64,000 bases of DNA from Kineosporia rhizophila (GTDB lineage Bacteria > Actinomycetota > Actinomycetes > Actinomycetales > Kineosporiaceae). The translations under genes were made by a program, and so were the position numbers. Below are positions 35,815 through 47,765 of this stretch, one piece after another; position 1 is the first letter of the stretch, and the number at the start of each line of letters is the position of its first letter. The notes under the pieces are model-generated. The model saw nothing but the letters and a program-made list of their open reading frames with translations. It searched no databases and was not told the DNA's origin. The DNA lies in NCBI RefSeq assembly GCF_021277265.1, contig NZ_JAJSOH010000011.1:62001-126000 (forward strand). The letters are read 5' to 3'.

Positions 35815-36482
35815 CAGTGCCCATCCTTCGACGGCGGGACGGCCATTCTCTGTTCCACCGAGGTGAGCTGGTCGTGCCGCAGCACGAAGTGCACCAGGTC
35901 GCCCTCCTGGTAGAGGGTGTCCGGCCCGGGCACGAGCCCCTCGCCGAGCCGCGAGAGGAAGGCGACCCGGGCCTCGGAAGCGGCTTCCAGGGCGGCCATC
36001 CGCCGCCCCACCCAGCCGGTGTGCACCTGTACCTCGGCCAGGATCACCGCGCCGGAGGGGTCGCGGTACTCGGAGATCGCGCCGGCGGGCAGCAGCCGGC
36101 GGGCCATCTGGTCGGCCGTCCAGCGCACGGTGGCGACGGTGGGGATGCCCAGGCGCTGGTAGACCTCGGCGCGGCCCGGGTCGTAGATCCGGGCCACCAC
36201 GTTGCTCACGCCGAACGTCTCCCGGGCCACCCGGGCGGCCAGGATGTTGGAGTTGTCGCCGTTGCTCACCGCGGCGAACGCGTAGGCGTCCTCGATCCCC
36301 GCCTCGGTCAGGGTGTCCCGGTCGAAACCGGGGCCGACCACGCGGCGGCCCTCGAAGTGCGGGCCGAGCCGGCGGAAGGCGTTCGCGTTCTGGTCCACCA
36401 CCGCGACGGTGTGCCCGCGGTCCTCGACCATCTGGGCCAGGGTGGAGCCGGTGCGGCCGCATCCCATGATCACGAAGTGCAC
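35814..36482 (-). CDS. TrkA-type potassium uptake regulator (first of pair)
   Basis: 222 residues. The N-terminal Rossmann motif is VHFVIMGCGRTGSTLAQMV, with VAVVDQNANAF after it, and a TrkA-C domain follows (about 135-210). GTG 36482 follows GAGAGGG. A longer frame to 36557 has no support. It is divergent from the APC permease gene, and the pair could act in potassium or linked ion homeostasis; contact with that permease is possible but unproven. Confidence 0.9.
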   Translation of the reverse strand: MHFVIMGCGRTGSTLAQMVEDRGHTVAVVDQNANAFRRLGPHFEGRRVVGPGFDRDTLTEAGIEDAYAFAAVSNGDNSNILAARVARETFGVSNVVARIYDPGRAEVYQRLGIPTVATVRWTADQMARRLLPAGAISEYRDPSGAVILAEVQVHTGWVGRRMAALEAASEARVAFLSRLGEGLVPGPDTLYQEGDLVHFVLRHDQLTSVEQRMAVPPSKDGH

Positions 36483-36604
36483 GTTCGTCGGCCCTCTCAG
36501 CTGACCTGCTGTCCGCCGCTGAAGGTACACCCGTGGCTCGCCCACGGTGGGCCCCACGGTCCACCGTTACCGCCCTCCGGCCGCCGGGAATACGATGACC
36601 GGCC

Positions 36605-38656
36605 GTGCCTTCATTTCCCGGCGCCGTGAAACGGCTGCTCGTGGGGCGGCCGGTGCGCAGCGAACGTCTGGGCGAGACCCTTCTGCCCAAACGCATCGCG
36701 CTGCCGGTCTTCGCCTCGGACGCGCTCTCCTCGGTGGCCTACGCGCCGGACGAGATCCTGCTGACCCTGGCCGCCGCGGGCCTGACGTCGTACGCGCTCT
36801 CGCCCTGGGTCGGGGTGGCGGTGGTCTTCGTCATGCTGATCGTGGTCGCGTCCTACCGGCAGAACGTGCACGCCTATCCCTCCGGCGGCGGCGACTACGA
36901 GGTGGCCACGGTCAACCTCGGGCCGACCGCCGGGATCACCGTGGCCAGCGCGCTGCTGGTCGACTACGTCCTCACGGTCGCCGTCTCGATCTCCTCCGGG
37001 GCCCAGTACGCCGCCTCGGCCATGCCTTTCCTGCGGGGGCACGAGGCGCTCGTCGCCGTGATCGTGGTCGTCCTGCTCACCACGATCAACCTGCGCGGGG
37101 TGCGGGAGTCGGGCTCCGCGTTCGCCGTGCCCACCTACGTCTTCATGTTCGCCATCCTGGGGATGAGCGCCTGGGGGTTCCTCAAGTACTTCCTGGGCGA
37201 CCTGCCGCAGGCCGAGAGCGCGGTGCTCGACCTGCTCCCGGAGTCGCAGTTCGAGCAGGGCCTGGTCGGCCTGGGCGGGGCCTTCCTGCTGCTGCGGGCC
37301 TTCTCGTCCGGCTGCGCGGCGCTGACCGGGGTCGAGGCGATCAGCAACGGGGTGCCCGCGTTCAAGAAGCCGAAGAGCCACAACGCCGCCACCACGCTGG
37401 CCCTGCTCGGCTCGATCGCGGTGCTGATGCTGATGTCCACGATCATCCTGTCCCGGCTGATGCACGTGCGCTTCGCCGAGTTCCCGGCCGAGCAGCTCAC
37501 CCGCGACGGCGTGCCGGTCGGCGAGGACTACGTGCAGGACCCGGTGATCGGCCAGATCGCCTCGGCCCTCTTCGGCGGCTTCCCGCCGGCCTTCTACCTG
37601 GTCACCTTCGCCACCGGGCTGATCCTGATCCTGGCCGCCAACACCGCGTTCAACGGCTTCCCGGTGCTCGGCTCGATCCTGGCCCGCGACGACCTGCTGC
37701 CGCGCCAGCTGCACACCCGCGGCGACCGGCTGGCCTACAGCAACGGCATCGTGCTCCTGGCGGTCGGGGCGAGCCTGCTCATCCTGGCCTTCGACGCCCA
37801 GGTCACCCGGCTGATCCAGCTCTACATCGTGGGCGTCTTCATCTCCTTCACGGTCAGCCAGACCGGCATGGTGCGGCACTGGACCCGGCTGCTGCGCACC
37901 GAGGCCGACCCGGCGGCGCGGCGGAGGATGAAACAGTCCCGGGTGATCAACGCGATCGGCCTGAGCATCACCGGCAGCGTGCTGGTGGTCGTGCTGATCA
38001 CCAAGTTCACCCGCGGCGCCTACCTGGCCCTGCTGTTCATGGCCGTGCTGTTCGTGCTGATGCTGGCGATCCGCCGGCACTACCGGAAGGTGCGGGCCGA
38101 GCTGGACGAGGAGGACGACAGCAGAGGCCGGGTCCTGCCGTCCCGGGTGCACGCCATCGTCCTGGTGTCCAAGCTGCACAAGCCCACGCTGCGGGCGCTC
38201 GCCTACGCCCGGGCCTCCCGGCCCTCGGTGCTGGAGGCGGTCACGGTCACCGTCGACGCCGAGGAGACCCGGCGCCTGCAGGAGGAGTGGGACCGCCGCG
38301 ACATCCCGGTGCCCCTGCGGGCCCTGGACTCGCCGTATCGTGAGGTCACCCGCCCGGTGCTCAACTACGTGCGCAGTATCCGCCGCGACAGCCCCCGCGA
38401 CCTGGTGGTGGTCTACGTGCCGGAGTATGTGGTGGGGCGCTGGTGGGAGCAGTTGCTGCACAACCAGAGCGCGCTGCGGCTGAAGAGCGGTCTGCACTTC
38501 ATGTCCGGCGTGATCGTGGCCAGCGTGCCCTGGCAGCTGCGGTCCTCGCGGCACCGGCTGGGCGAGGAGAACCGCCCGGCCCCGGGGGACGCGCGGCGGG
38601 GTGCGGTGCCGCCGGAGAGCCCCGAAGAGATCTCTACGAAGGAACAGAATGTCTAG
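36605..38656 (+). CDS. APC family permease with C-terminal Usp-like domain
   Basis: 683 residues. About 12 membrane segments span residues 35-520, with APC features (FASDALSSVAYAPDEIL, SYRQNVHAYPSGGGDYEVA, ALTGVEAISNGVPAFK). A cytoplasmic domain of roughly 130 residues resembles a universal-stress/nucleotide-binding fold (HAIVLVSKLHKPTLRAL, DLVVVYVPEYVVG). It is probably an amino-acid or cation-coupled transporter; KimA-like potassium importers share this layout, and two TrkA genes sit next door (inference). The GTG at 36605 lies 8 bases after TACGAT (leaderless). The gene overlaps the next by 8 bases. Confidence 0.87.
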   Translation: MPSFPGAVKRLLVGRPVRSERLGETLLPKRIALPVFASDALSSVAYAPDEILLTLAAAGLTSYALSPWVGVAVVFVMLIVVASYRQNVHAYPSGGGDYEVATVNLGPTAGITVASALLVDYVLTVAVSISSGAQYAASAMPFLRGHEALVAVIVVVLLTTINLRGVRESGSAFAVPTYVFMFAILGMSAWGFLKYFLGDLPQAESAVLDLLPESQFEQGLVGLGGAFLLLRAFSSGCAALTGVEAISNGVPAFKKPKSHNAATTLALLGSIAVLMLMSTIILSRLMHVRFAEFPAEQLTRDGVPVGEDYVQDPVIGQIASALFGGFPPAFYLVTFATGLILILAANTAFNGFPVLGSILARDDLLPRQLHTRGDRLAYSNGIVLLAVGASLLILAFDAQVTRLIQLYIVGVFISFTVSQTGMVRHWTRLLRTEADPAARRRMKQSRVINAIGLSITGSVLVVVLITKFTRGAYLALLFMAVLFVLMLAIRRHYRKVRAELDEEDDSRGRVLPSRVHAIVLVSKLHKPTLRALAYARASRPSVLEAVTVTVDAEETRRLQEEWDRRDIPVPLRALDSPYREVTRPVLNYVRSIRRDSPRDLVVVYVPEYVVGRWWEQLLHNQSALRLKSGLHFMSGVIVASVPWQLRSSRHRLGEENRPAPGDARRGAVPPESPEEISTKEQNV

Positions 38657-40085
38657 CAGTCCGACCAGTGACTCCCCGTCGTCCGTCGCCTCGGGGCCTG
38701 GCCTGGTCACCGACGAGCTGATCCAGCTGCAGGTCGGCCCGGTGGCGCACGGCGGGCACTGTGTGGCCCGGCACGAGGGCCGGGTGGTCTTCGTCCGGCA
38801 CGCGCTGCCCGGTGAGGTGGTGCTGGCCCGGCTGACCGAGTCCGGGCCGGACGCGAAGTTCTGGCGGGCCGACGCGGTCGAGGTCGTCGAGGCCTCGCCC
38901 GACCGGGTCCCGGCGCCCTGCCCGGTGGCCGGTCCCGGGCTGTGCGGCGGGTGCGACTGGCAGCACGCCGACCTGTCCGCCCAGCGCCGGATGAAGGCCG
39001 ACGTGGTGAAGGAGCAGCTGCGCCGGATCGCCCACCTCGACCCGGTGCCCGAGGTCGTGGTGGAGGGCCCGGAGGGCGACGGGCTGGGCTGGCGCACCCG
39101 GGTGCGGTTCACGGTCGACACCGAAGGACGCCCGGGGTTGCGCAAGCACCGCTCCCACGACGTGATCGCGGTGAAGGAGTGTCTGATCGCCTCTCCCGCG
39201 GCGGCGTCGCTGGGGATCACCCAGTCCCGCTGGCCGGGGGCGCTCGCGGTCGAGGTGGTCGAGCCCTCCACCGGCTCGCCGCTGGTGGTGGCCGAGGCCG
39301 TCGCCAGTCGCAAGGGTCCTTCGCTGCGGCTGCCCAAGCTGCCCGAGACCAACGTGGCCACCCGCGACGACGAGGGCCTGCACCAGGTCAAGGGGCGTAC
39401 CTGGGTCTCTGAGGAAGTAAGCGTGGCGGGTACGCCGCGGCCGTTCCGGGTCACCGGTACGGGCTTCTGGCAGGTGCACCCGGCCGCGGCCCAGACCCTG
39501 CTCGACGCCGTGCTGGAGGCAGCCCAGGCCCGGCCGGGGGAGCGGGCGGTGGACCTGTACGGAGGTGTGGGGCTGTTCGCGGCCGGGCTGGCCGAGCAGG
39601 TCGGCGTCACCGGCAGCGTGCTGCTGGTCGAGGGCGACGCCCGGGCCTCGGCCGACGCCCGCCGGGGCCTGCACGACCTGGGGCAGGTGCGGGTGGAGAA
39701 CGGCTCGGTCTCCCGCGTGCTGCCGCGCCTGGCCGCAGAGGGGGGACCGCTGGCCGACGGCGGGGCCGACGTGATCGTGCTCGACCCGCCCCGTTCGGGC
39801 GCCGGCAAGGACGTGATGCGTCAGGTCACCGCGCTGGCTCCGCGCGTGGTCGTCTACGTGGCCTGCGACCCGGCCGCCCTGGCCCGCGACCTGGCCTTCG
39901 CCGAGGGGCTGGGCTACCGGCTGGACAAGCTGCGGGCCTTCGACCTGTTCCCGATGACCCACCACGTGGAGTGCGTGGCCGTGCTGGTCCCGGCCGGTGA
40001 GCGGCCCTCGCCGTCGGAGGTCCCGACGGTGTCCGAGCCCGCCCGGCGCCCCGCCTGGCCCCGGCGTTCGCGCGGTCGGCGATAA
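38649..40085 (+). CDS. TRAM-domain class I RNA (uracil-5-)methyltransferase
   Basis: 478 residues. An N-terminal TRAM domain (LQVGPVAHGGHCVARHEGRV, about 25-80) is followed by cysteines of a probable [4Fe-4S] site (CPVAGPGLCGGCDWQH). The SAM motif is AVDLYGGVGLFAAGL, a DPPRSGAGKD motif follows, and the catalytic cysteine is in VVYVACDPAAL. It methylates uridine in rRNA or tRNA (RlmD/TrmA/RumA type); the target position is not determinable. The ATG at 38649 follows GAAGGAAC and overlaps the permease stop by 8 bases. The C-terminal 30 residues are basic and proline-rich. Confidence 0.92.
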   Translation: MSSSPTSDSPSSVASGPGLVTDELIQLQVGPVAHGGHCVARHEGRVVFVRHALPGEVVLARLTESGPDAKFWRADAVEVVEASPDRVPAPCPVAGPGLCGGCDWQHADLSAQRRMKADVVKEQLRRIAHLDPVPEVVVEGPEGDGLGWRTRVRFTVDTEGRPGLRKHRSHDVIAVKECLIASPAAASLGITQSRWPGALAVEVVEPSTGSPLVVAEAVASRKGPSLRLPKLPETNVATRDDEGLHQVKGRTWVSEEVSVAGTPRPFRVTGTGFWQVHPAAAQTLLDAVLEAAQARPGERAVDLYGGVGLFAAGLAEQVGVTGSVLLVEGDARASADARRGLHDLGQVRVENGSVSRVLPRLAAEGGPLADGGADVIVLDPPRSGAGKDVMRQVTALAPRVVVYVACDPAALARDLAFAEGLGYRLDKLRAFDLFPMTHHVECVAVLVPAGERPSPSEVPTVSEPARRPAWPRRSRGRR

Positions 40086-40182
40086 CAGGCCGTCGCTGCC
40101 TCGAGTGCGTCCGGAACTCGTAGCGGTTGCGCCGAACGGCGCGTCAACCTGCCTCGTTGTTCAACTGCAGGCAGGCTTCGAC

Positions 40183-40201
40183 TTAGGTTCGGCTAACTAT
40201 C
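40183..40201. promoter_or_regulatory. Iron-box (DtxR/IdeR-like) sequence upstream of acnA
   Basis: TTAGGTTCGGCTAACTATC matches the 19-bp DtxR/IdeR consensus TTAGGTTAGGCTAACCTAA at 14 positions, including 14 of the first 15. It lies about 67 bases before the aconitase TTG and overlaps a second palindrome. The right half is poor, so binding is plausible but not certain. Confidence 0.5.
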
Positions 40202-40215
40202 TTGACGTCGAGATA
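40198..40215. promoter_or_regulatory. Second palindromic operator candidate upstream of acnA
   Basis: TATCTTGACGTCGAGATA is an 18-bp palindrome with a single mismatched pair. It contains TTGACG, a possible -35, and overlaps the iron-box-like site by four bases. A -10-like TAGTAT lies at 40219-40224. The width and arm shape resemble MarR-type operators (inference); I cannot name the regulator. Confidence 0.45.
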
Positions 40216-40267
40216 CTTTAGTATGGTGCTCGGTGACGACGATCTACGACGATCTAAGGAGCTCTCG

Positions 40268-43060
<2,793 letters not shown>

Positions 43061-43072
43061 ACCGATTGAAGA

Positions 43073-43170
43073 CGTCCGTGGGCACCGACGCCACGGACGC
43101 CCCCTCGGGTGGCTGGTAGCCGTCCGGACCGGTCTGAACCGCCCGTCCCTCGAACGAGGGGCGGGCGGTT
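43073..43170. terminator. Two hairpins after acnA
   Basis: The first is a 9-bp stem, CGTCCGTGG (43073-43081) with its complement at 43091-43099. The second is much stronger: a 16-bp stem with one G-T pair (43137-43152 and 43155-43170, starting AACCGCCCGTCCCTCG, loop AA), ending in GCGGTT. They sit between acnA and the MITE copy; the second is the more likely terminator. Confidence 0.75.
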
Positions 43171-43183
43171 CTGCGCGGAGGGG

Positions 43184-43352
43184 CTAGGGCCTGTCCTGTG
43201 GATCGGCGCCGTAGCGAGGAGGTGCCCGGTGACGGCCTGGGCGTGCCCGGTGGGCGCCCTCGTAGTGGTTCTACGTGGGTGCCCGCCGGGTGCGTCCAGG
43301 CTGCCCACCGGGTGCCCCGCAGTAGGCGACCGATTCGCAGGACAGGACCTAG
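43184..43352. mobile_element. MITE-like foldback element, copy 2 (inverted)
   Basis: CTAG at 43184-43187 and 43349-43352, again exactly 165 bp apart. Its reverse complement matches copy 1 at all but about four positions. The interior halves (around 43215-43255 and 43280-43320) are themselves complementary, so the transcript would fold into a long imperfect hairpin. The right CTAG provides the TAG stop of the neighbouring DUF3152 gene. Confidence 0.85.
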
Positions 43353-44158
43353 TTGCGGCCGGTGCGCTCGACCGGGATGGGATCGTCGTACTCCCCGGCG
43401 CTGCCGTGGAGCGGCTTGCCCTTCGGCGACGGCCAGGCGTTGGCCCGGCATCCGTGCATGCCGAGCGACTGCTGCTGCATCACCGGTGCCAGGCGGCCGG
43501 GGCCCGGGCAGAGCTCGTGGCCGTGCCCCAGCAGGTGCCCCGTCTCGTGGTTGATCACGTAGGCGCGGTAGACGGCCAATGAGGCGGGGTAGTCCGGCAC
43601 CCCGTGCACCCACCGGGCCACGTTGATCACCACGTCGTCGCCGTTGCGGCACGAGGTGTACCCGCCCGTCCCACCGCAGAGCACGTCCCGGGTGCCCGGG
43701 GTGGTCAGCCGGACGGTGAAGTCGGCGCTCTGGCCGGGGCCCACCCGCCGCAGGCGGCGCTCGCCCTGACCGGTCCAGCTGCGGTCGTCGCCGAGGATCT
43801 TCACCACCTCACCGGCGAACTTCTTCGCCGTGATCCCGTCGATGCCCCGCTCCACCGCGACCTGGTAGCGCAGCACCGGCCCGGCCGACCCGCTCACCGC
43901 CGACTTCCCGGCCGCGACCACCCAGGTGTTCTTGCCGGTGTGCAGGTACTTCACCGGCCGCACGGTCTCCGGGGCCTGCGGGGTCTGCGGGGTCTCCGGC
44001 CCGACCGGAGGTGCCGCAGGAGCCGTGGTCGCCGGGGCAGCGGCGGCTCCTTCCACCCGGTCGTGCAGGACGACCTCCACATGCGGAAGACCGCATCCGC
44101 CGAGCAGCGCCGACCCGGCGATCAGCGCCCCGCCGGCCCGCAAACGTCCTGAAAACAC
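43349..44158 (-). CDS. DUF3152 lipoprotein with metzincin-like zinc motif
   Basis: 269 residues. A lipoprotein signal ends in a lipobox (ALLGGC, Cys22). A proline/threonine-rich linker (about 37-65) leads to the DUF3152 domain, which has HETGHLLGHGH at 204-214, an exact HExxHxxGxxH pattern, and PVMQQQSLG after it as a possible Met-turn. It is probably an extracytoplasmic zinc protease or a non-catalytic relative; substrates are unknown. GTG 44158 follows AGGAG. The TAG stop is part of the CTAG end of MITE copy 2; before insertion the gene probably ended at the same TAG in the target CTAG. Confidence 0.87.
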   Translation of the reverse strand: MFSGRLRAGGALIAGSALLGGCGLPHVEVVLHDRVEGAAAAPATTAPAAPPVGPETPQTPQAPETVRPVKYLHTGKNTWVVAAGKSAVSGSAGPVLRYQVAVERGIDGITAKKFAGEVVKILGDDRSWTGQGERRLRRVGPGQSADFTVRLTTPGTRDVLCGGTGGYTSCRNGDDVVINVARWVHGVPDYPASLAVYRAYVINHETGHLLGHGHELCPGPGRLAPVMQQQSLGMHGCRANAWPSPKGKPLHGSAGEYDDPIPVERTGRN

Positions 44159-44272
44159 AGTCTCTCCTGGTAACCGCCAACCCCCAGATGAGATCAGACG
44201 CCACTGACAACGACGGAATCACCCGGTGGATCGGTTGCACTCCCGGGTGCGACGGGTGTCACTCTCTTTCCT

Positions 44273-44641
44273 GTGACCGAACACCTCCCGCCCGGCTGGC
44301 CCGAGGCCGTCCTTCCGCCCGGCACCCGCGAGTGGGAGCAGTCCGCCTCGTCCTGGCTCCTCGACCAGTGCCCGGCCGACTTCCGCGCCTACCCGGTGCT
44401 GCGGAAACAGGTCCTGGGTCTGGCCTGGCTGGCCTACCAGCACGTCGGGGCGCAGCGGCAGGCCCTGGACCGGGGGCTCAGCCGGATCCGCACCGACCTG
44501 TCCCGTGACCTGCCGCCTGCCGCGCTCGAAGAGATGATCGAGGCGGTCCAGCAGGAGCAGTCCCGGCTGGCGGCCGCCCAGCGGGGTGTGGAGCTCGTGG
44601 CCCGGGCCCTGCGGGGGGAGCGGTACATCCCCCGGCTGTGA
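44273..44641 (+). CDS. Conserved hypothetical protein, 122 residues
   Basis: A soluble, highly helical protein with tryptophan-rich start (WPEAVLPPGTREWEQSASSW) and a coiled-coil-like C-terminal half. I recall this as an actinobacterial family of unknown function but cannot name a domain. The GTG at 44273 lacks a clear ribosome-binding site. It points toward dxs, 268 bases away, and is divergent from the DUF3152 gene. Confidence 0.65.
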   Translation: MTEHLPPGWPEAVLPPGTREWEQSASSWLLDQCPADFRAYPVLRKQVLGLAWLAYQHVGAQRQALDRGLSRIRTDLSRDLPPAALEEMIEAVQQEQSRLAAAQRGVELVARALRGERYIPRL

Positions 44642-44908
44642 CCGGCTGCGTGGGGTGGCGCTCGTCACCTTCCGGCCGGGCGACTCCGGCCACGCACGGT
44701 CCCTCCCGGGTCACGGTCCGTCGAGCATGCTCTGCCCCAAGACCTGGAGGAATTATGAAAGTTTCGTGTGTCTAATCCCTTACGGGTGGAGGTTCGCAGC
44801 GCGGGCTGCGGGAGCGACCCTAGAATCGTGGGTCAGGACGGTGGATCCGCCGGATCGGGTCCGCCGAGTCCACGGGTTTTACACGGCAGCTAGGGAGATG
44901 CGTAGTCG
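44642..44908. other. dxs upstream region with a tiny SD-preceded ORF
   Basis: GGAGG and an ATG (44755) introduce a seven-codon frame, MKVSCV-stop (44755-44775). Beyond it, TAGAAT at 44821-44826 is a good -10 hexamer, without a clear -35. The tiny ORF would lie upstream of that start site, so either two promoters exist or it is chance. No other gene is seen in this gap. Confidence 0.4.
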
Positions 44909-46816
44909 ATGGTGGCGCTCACGGAGATCCATGGCCCGGACGACCTTCGACTGCTCGACGCGGCGCAGCTGGACGATCTGGCCCAGCAGATCCGCACGTT
45001 CCTGGTCCGCGAGGTCTCCCGCACCGGCGGCCACCTCGGGCCCAACCTCGGGGTGGTCGAGCTGACCATGGCCGTGCACCGGGTCTTCCAGTCCCCGCAC
45101 GACCAGATCGTGTTCGACACCGGGCACCAGTGCTACGTGCACAAGCTGCTCACCGGCCGGCAGGACTTCAGCGCCCTCAAGCGGCAGGGCGGCCTGTCCG
45201 GCTACCCCTCCCGGGCCGAGTCCGAGCACGACATCGTCGAGAGCAGCCACGCCTCCTCGTCGCTGTCCTGGGCCGACGGCCTGGCCAAGGCCAACCAGCT
45301 CACCGGCCGCGGCGACCGGCACGTGGTGGCGATCGTCGGCGACGGCGCGCTCACCGGTGGCATGGCCTGGGAGGCGCTGAACAACATCGCCGTCGGCCAG
45401 GAACGCAACCTGGTCATCGTGGTCAACGACAACGAGCGCTCCTACGCGCCCACCATCGGCGGCCTGTCCGAGCGGCTGGCCAAGCTGCGCACGCTGGACA
45501 GCTACGAGAAGGCGCTCGACCTGGGCAAGTCGGTGCTGCAGCGCGGGGGCACGCCGGGCCGGCTGGCCTACGGCACCCTGCACGGAATGAAGAAGGGCAT
45601 CAAGGACATCGTGGCCCCCCAGGGCCTGTTCGAGGACCTGGGTCTCAAGTACGTGGGCCCGGTCGACGGCCACGACCTCGAGGCCATGGAGTTCGCCCTG
45701 GGCCGGGCCAAGTCGTTCGGCGGCCCGGTGATCGTGCACGCGATCACCGAGAAGGGCCGCGGCTACGCGCCGGCCCGCAACGACCAGGCCGACCAGTTCC
45801 ACGCGATCGGCGTGATCGACCCGGAGACCGGCAAACCGGTCTCCAGCGGCCGCGGCGGGGTCAAGTGGACCAGCGTGTTCGCCGACGAGATCGTCCAGAT
45901 CGCCGACGAGCGGCCGGACGTGGTCGGCATCACCGCGGCCATGCTGATCCCGGTGGGTCTGCACCGCTTCGCCGAGCGCTACCCCGACCGGGTGTTCGAC
46001 GTCGGTATCGCCGAGCAGCACGCGGTCACCAGCGCGGCCGGGATGGCGCACGGCGGCCTGCACCCGGTGGTCGCGGTCTACGCCACCTTCATGAACCGGG
46101 CCTTCGACCAGGTCCTGATGGACGTGGCGCTGCACCGCGAGGGCGTCACCTTCGTCCTCGACCGGGCCGGGGTCACCGGCGACGACGGGGCCAGCCACAA
46201 CGGCATGTGGGACCTGTCGCTGCTGGGCCTGGTGCCGGGCATCCGGATCGCCGCCCCGCGCGACGCCGTGCGGCTGCGCGAGCTGCTGCGCGAGGCCGTG
46301 GCAGTGGAGGACGCCCCCACCGTGCTGCGCTTCCAGAAGGGCCAGGTGGCCGACGAGGTCCCCGCGCTCGAGCGGGTCGGCAACCTCGACGTGCTGCACC
46401 GCGAGGGCGACGAGGACGTGCTGGTGGTGGCCGTCGGCTCGATGACGGCCCTGGGGCTGGAGGTGGCCCAGCGGCTGAACCAGCAGGGCATCGGCGTCAC
46501 CGTGGTCGACCCGCGCTGGGTGCTGCCGGTGAACGAGGCGGTGCCGGCGCTGGCCGCCCGGCACCAGCTGGTCGTGGTGGTGGAGGACGGCGGGGTGTCC
46601 GGCGGGGTCGCCAGCCACGTGTCGTCCGCCCTGTCCGCAGCTCGGGTGCCCACCGCCGTCCGTGGTTTCGGGATCCCGCAGGAGTTCCTCGACCACGCCA
46701 GCCGGGCCCAGGTGCTGGAGCACGTCGGGCTCACCGCGCAGGAGGTCTCCCGCGAGGTGGTCGAGCACTTCTCCCGTCAGGCCGAGGTCGCGATGGAAGA
46801 TCTGCCCCGTCCCTGA
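44909..46816 (+). CDS. dxs: 1-deoxy-D-xylulose-5-phosphate synthase
   Basis: 635 residues. Thiamine-diphosphate motifs are visible: [33 protein letters not shown], and [16 protein letters not shown]. The transketolase pyrimidine domain has [17 protein letters not shown] and [17 protein letters not shown]. It condenses pyruvate and glyceraldehyde 3-phosphate, the first step of the MEP isoprenoid pathway. The start could be ATG 44909 or the GTG one codon later. No ribosome-binding site closer than a GGGAG about 12 bases away. Confidence 0.96.
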   Translation: MVALTEIHGPDDLRLLDAAQLDDLAQQIRTFLVREVSRTGGHLGPNLGVVELTMAVHRVFQSPHDQIVFDTGHQCYVHKLLTGRQDFSALKRQGGLSGYPSRAESEHDIVESSHASSSLSWADGLAKANQLTGRGDRHVVAIVGDGALTGGMAWEALNNIAVGQERNLVIVVNDNERSYAPTIGGLSERLAKLRTLDSYEKALDLGKSVLQRGGTPGRLAYGTLHGMKKGIKDIVAPQGLFEDLGLKYVGPVDGHDLEAMEFALGRAKSFGGPVIVHAITEKGRGYAPARNDQADQFHAIGVIDPETGKPVSSGRGGVKWTSVFADEIVQIADERPDVVGITAAMLIPVGLHRFAERYPDRVFDVGIAEQHAVTSAAGMAHGGLHPVVAVYATFMNRAFDQVLMDVALHREGVTFVLDRAGVTGDDGASHNGMWDLSLLGLVPGIRIAAPRDAVRLRELLREAVAVEDAPTVLRFQKGQVADEVPALERVGNLDVLHREGDEDVLVVAVGSMTALGLEVAQRLNQQGIGVTVVDPRWVLPVNEAVPALAARHQLVVVVEDGGVSGGVASHVSSALSAARVPTAVRGFGIPQEFLDHASRAQVLEHVGLTAQEVSREVVEHFSRQAEVAMEDLPRP

Positions 46817-46819
46817 CAG

Positions 46820-47638
46820 TCAGATGGCGTGCCTACCCCGTCGCGCTCCGTGCCGGGGTACGGCAACCTCATCGGCCGTCACCAACAGCGGGATGTCCAG
46901 AGCGCGGTCGGGCTCGTCGGTGAGCTGCCAGGCGGCCTGCACGAAGCCGGGGTCGATGTGCCGTAGGTCGAACCAGGCCCGCTGACGGGTGGGGGCGGCC
47001 ACTGCCCGCATACCCACGCCGTCGCCCTCGGCCAGGTGCTTGCGCAGGGTGCGGGAGCTGAGCAACGCCAGCACGTCGCAGCCCCCGACGGGCCGGATGA
47101 CCCCCTCGCGCCCGTCCCGCGACAGCCGGGCCGCCGCCAGAGCGCCCATGCGCTCGGTGTATTCACGCAGGGCGGCCCAGGACTCGCGCCCCTGTACGCC
47201 TACTCGGGCTGCCAGGGAAGGTGCGAGCGAAACACAACGGTCCGGCTCGTCCAGGAGGCCGTAGACGCCGTACCCCAGGTCCAGTGCGCCCCCAGGCAGC
47301 TTCTGCACCACCCAGTCGGGCCCGAGGTGGTCAATGTGGCCGGGCGGCAACGCAATCAGGCGCAGCGTCTCACGGAAGCAGGACCCGGCCTCGTCGCCCA
47401 GTTCGCCGACCAGTCGGTGCAGCCGCAGCAGGGCCGCCACCCGGTGCCGGGCGGTCGCGCTCTCGGCCGGCTCCGGGCCGACCACCTGGCGGATCATCGG
47501 CCAGGTCACCAGCGCGCCTTCCGCGTCCGGCAGCCGTACCCCGTCGTCGGAGGGCACGAAGTCGATGTCGTGCAGAACGCTCACCGCTAGGACACATCGC
47601 CGCAGCGCGGTCTCGTCATTTCCGATCGCGTCGGGCAT
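46820..47638 (-). CDS. Conserved hypothetical protein, 272 residues
   Basis: A soluble protein without recognisable catalytic motif. Conserved-looking stretches include WPMIRQVVGPEPAESATARH, LLRLHRLVGELGDEAGSCF and a tryptophan-rich C-terminal part (RAWFDLRHIDPGFVQAAWQL). The ATG at 47638 lies 6 bases after TACGGT on the minus strand, a leaderless promoter, supporting the start. It is convergent with dxs with only three bases between the stop codons. Confidence 0.7.
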   Translation of the reverse strand: MPDAIGNDETALRRCVLAVSVLHDIDFVPSDDGVRLPDAEGALVTWPMIRQVVGPEPAESATARHRVAALLRLHRLVGELGDEAGSCFRETLRLIALPPGHIDHLGPDWVVQKLPGGALDLGYGVYGLLDEPDRCVSLAPSLAARVGVQGRESWAALREYTERMGALAAARLSRDGREGVIRPVGGCDVLALLSSRTLRKHLAEGDGVGMRAVAAPTRQRAWFDLRHIDPGFVQAAWQLTDEPDRALDIPLLVTADEVAVPRHGARRGRHAI

Positions 47639-47765
47639 GGGCCCACCGTAAGCGCGCAGAGTGCACCCAGCGTCCGAAAACCGTGGTCTGAGCCTTGATC
47701 GTGAACACTCAGTACCCGGACGCCGGGTGCACTCTCACCAATCGCGCTTCGGTGATGACTTTCCG

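Noticed and set aside
36611..39808. Open frame of over 1000 codons antisense to the permease and methyltransferase genes
   Set aside because: It spans two real genes and their junction, has repetitive composition and no motif; sense-strand genes are well supported.
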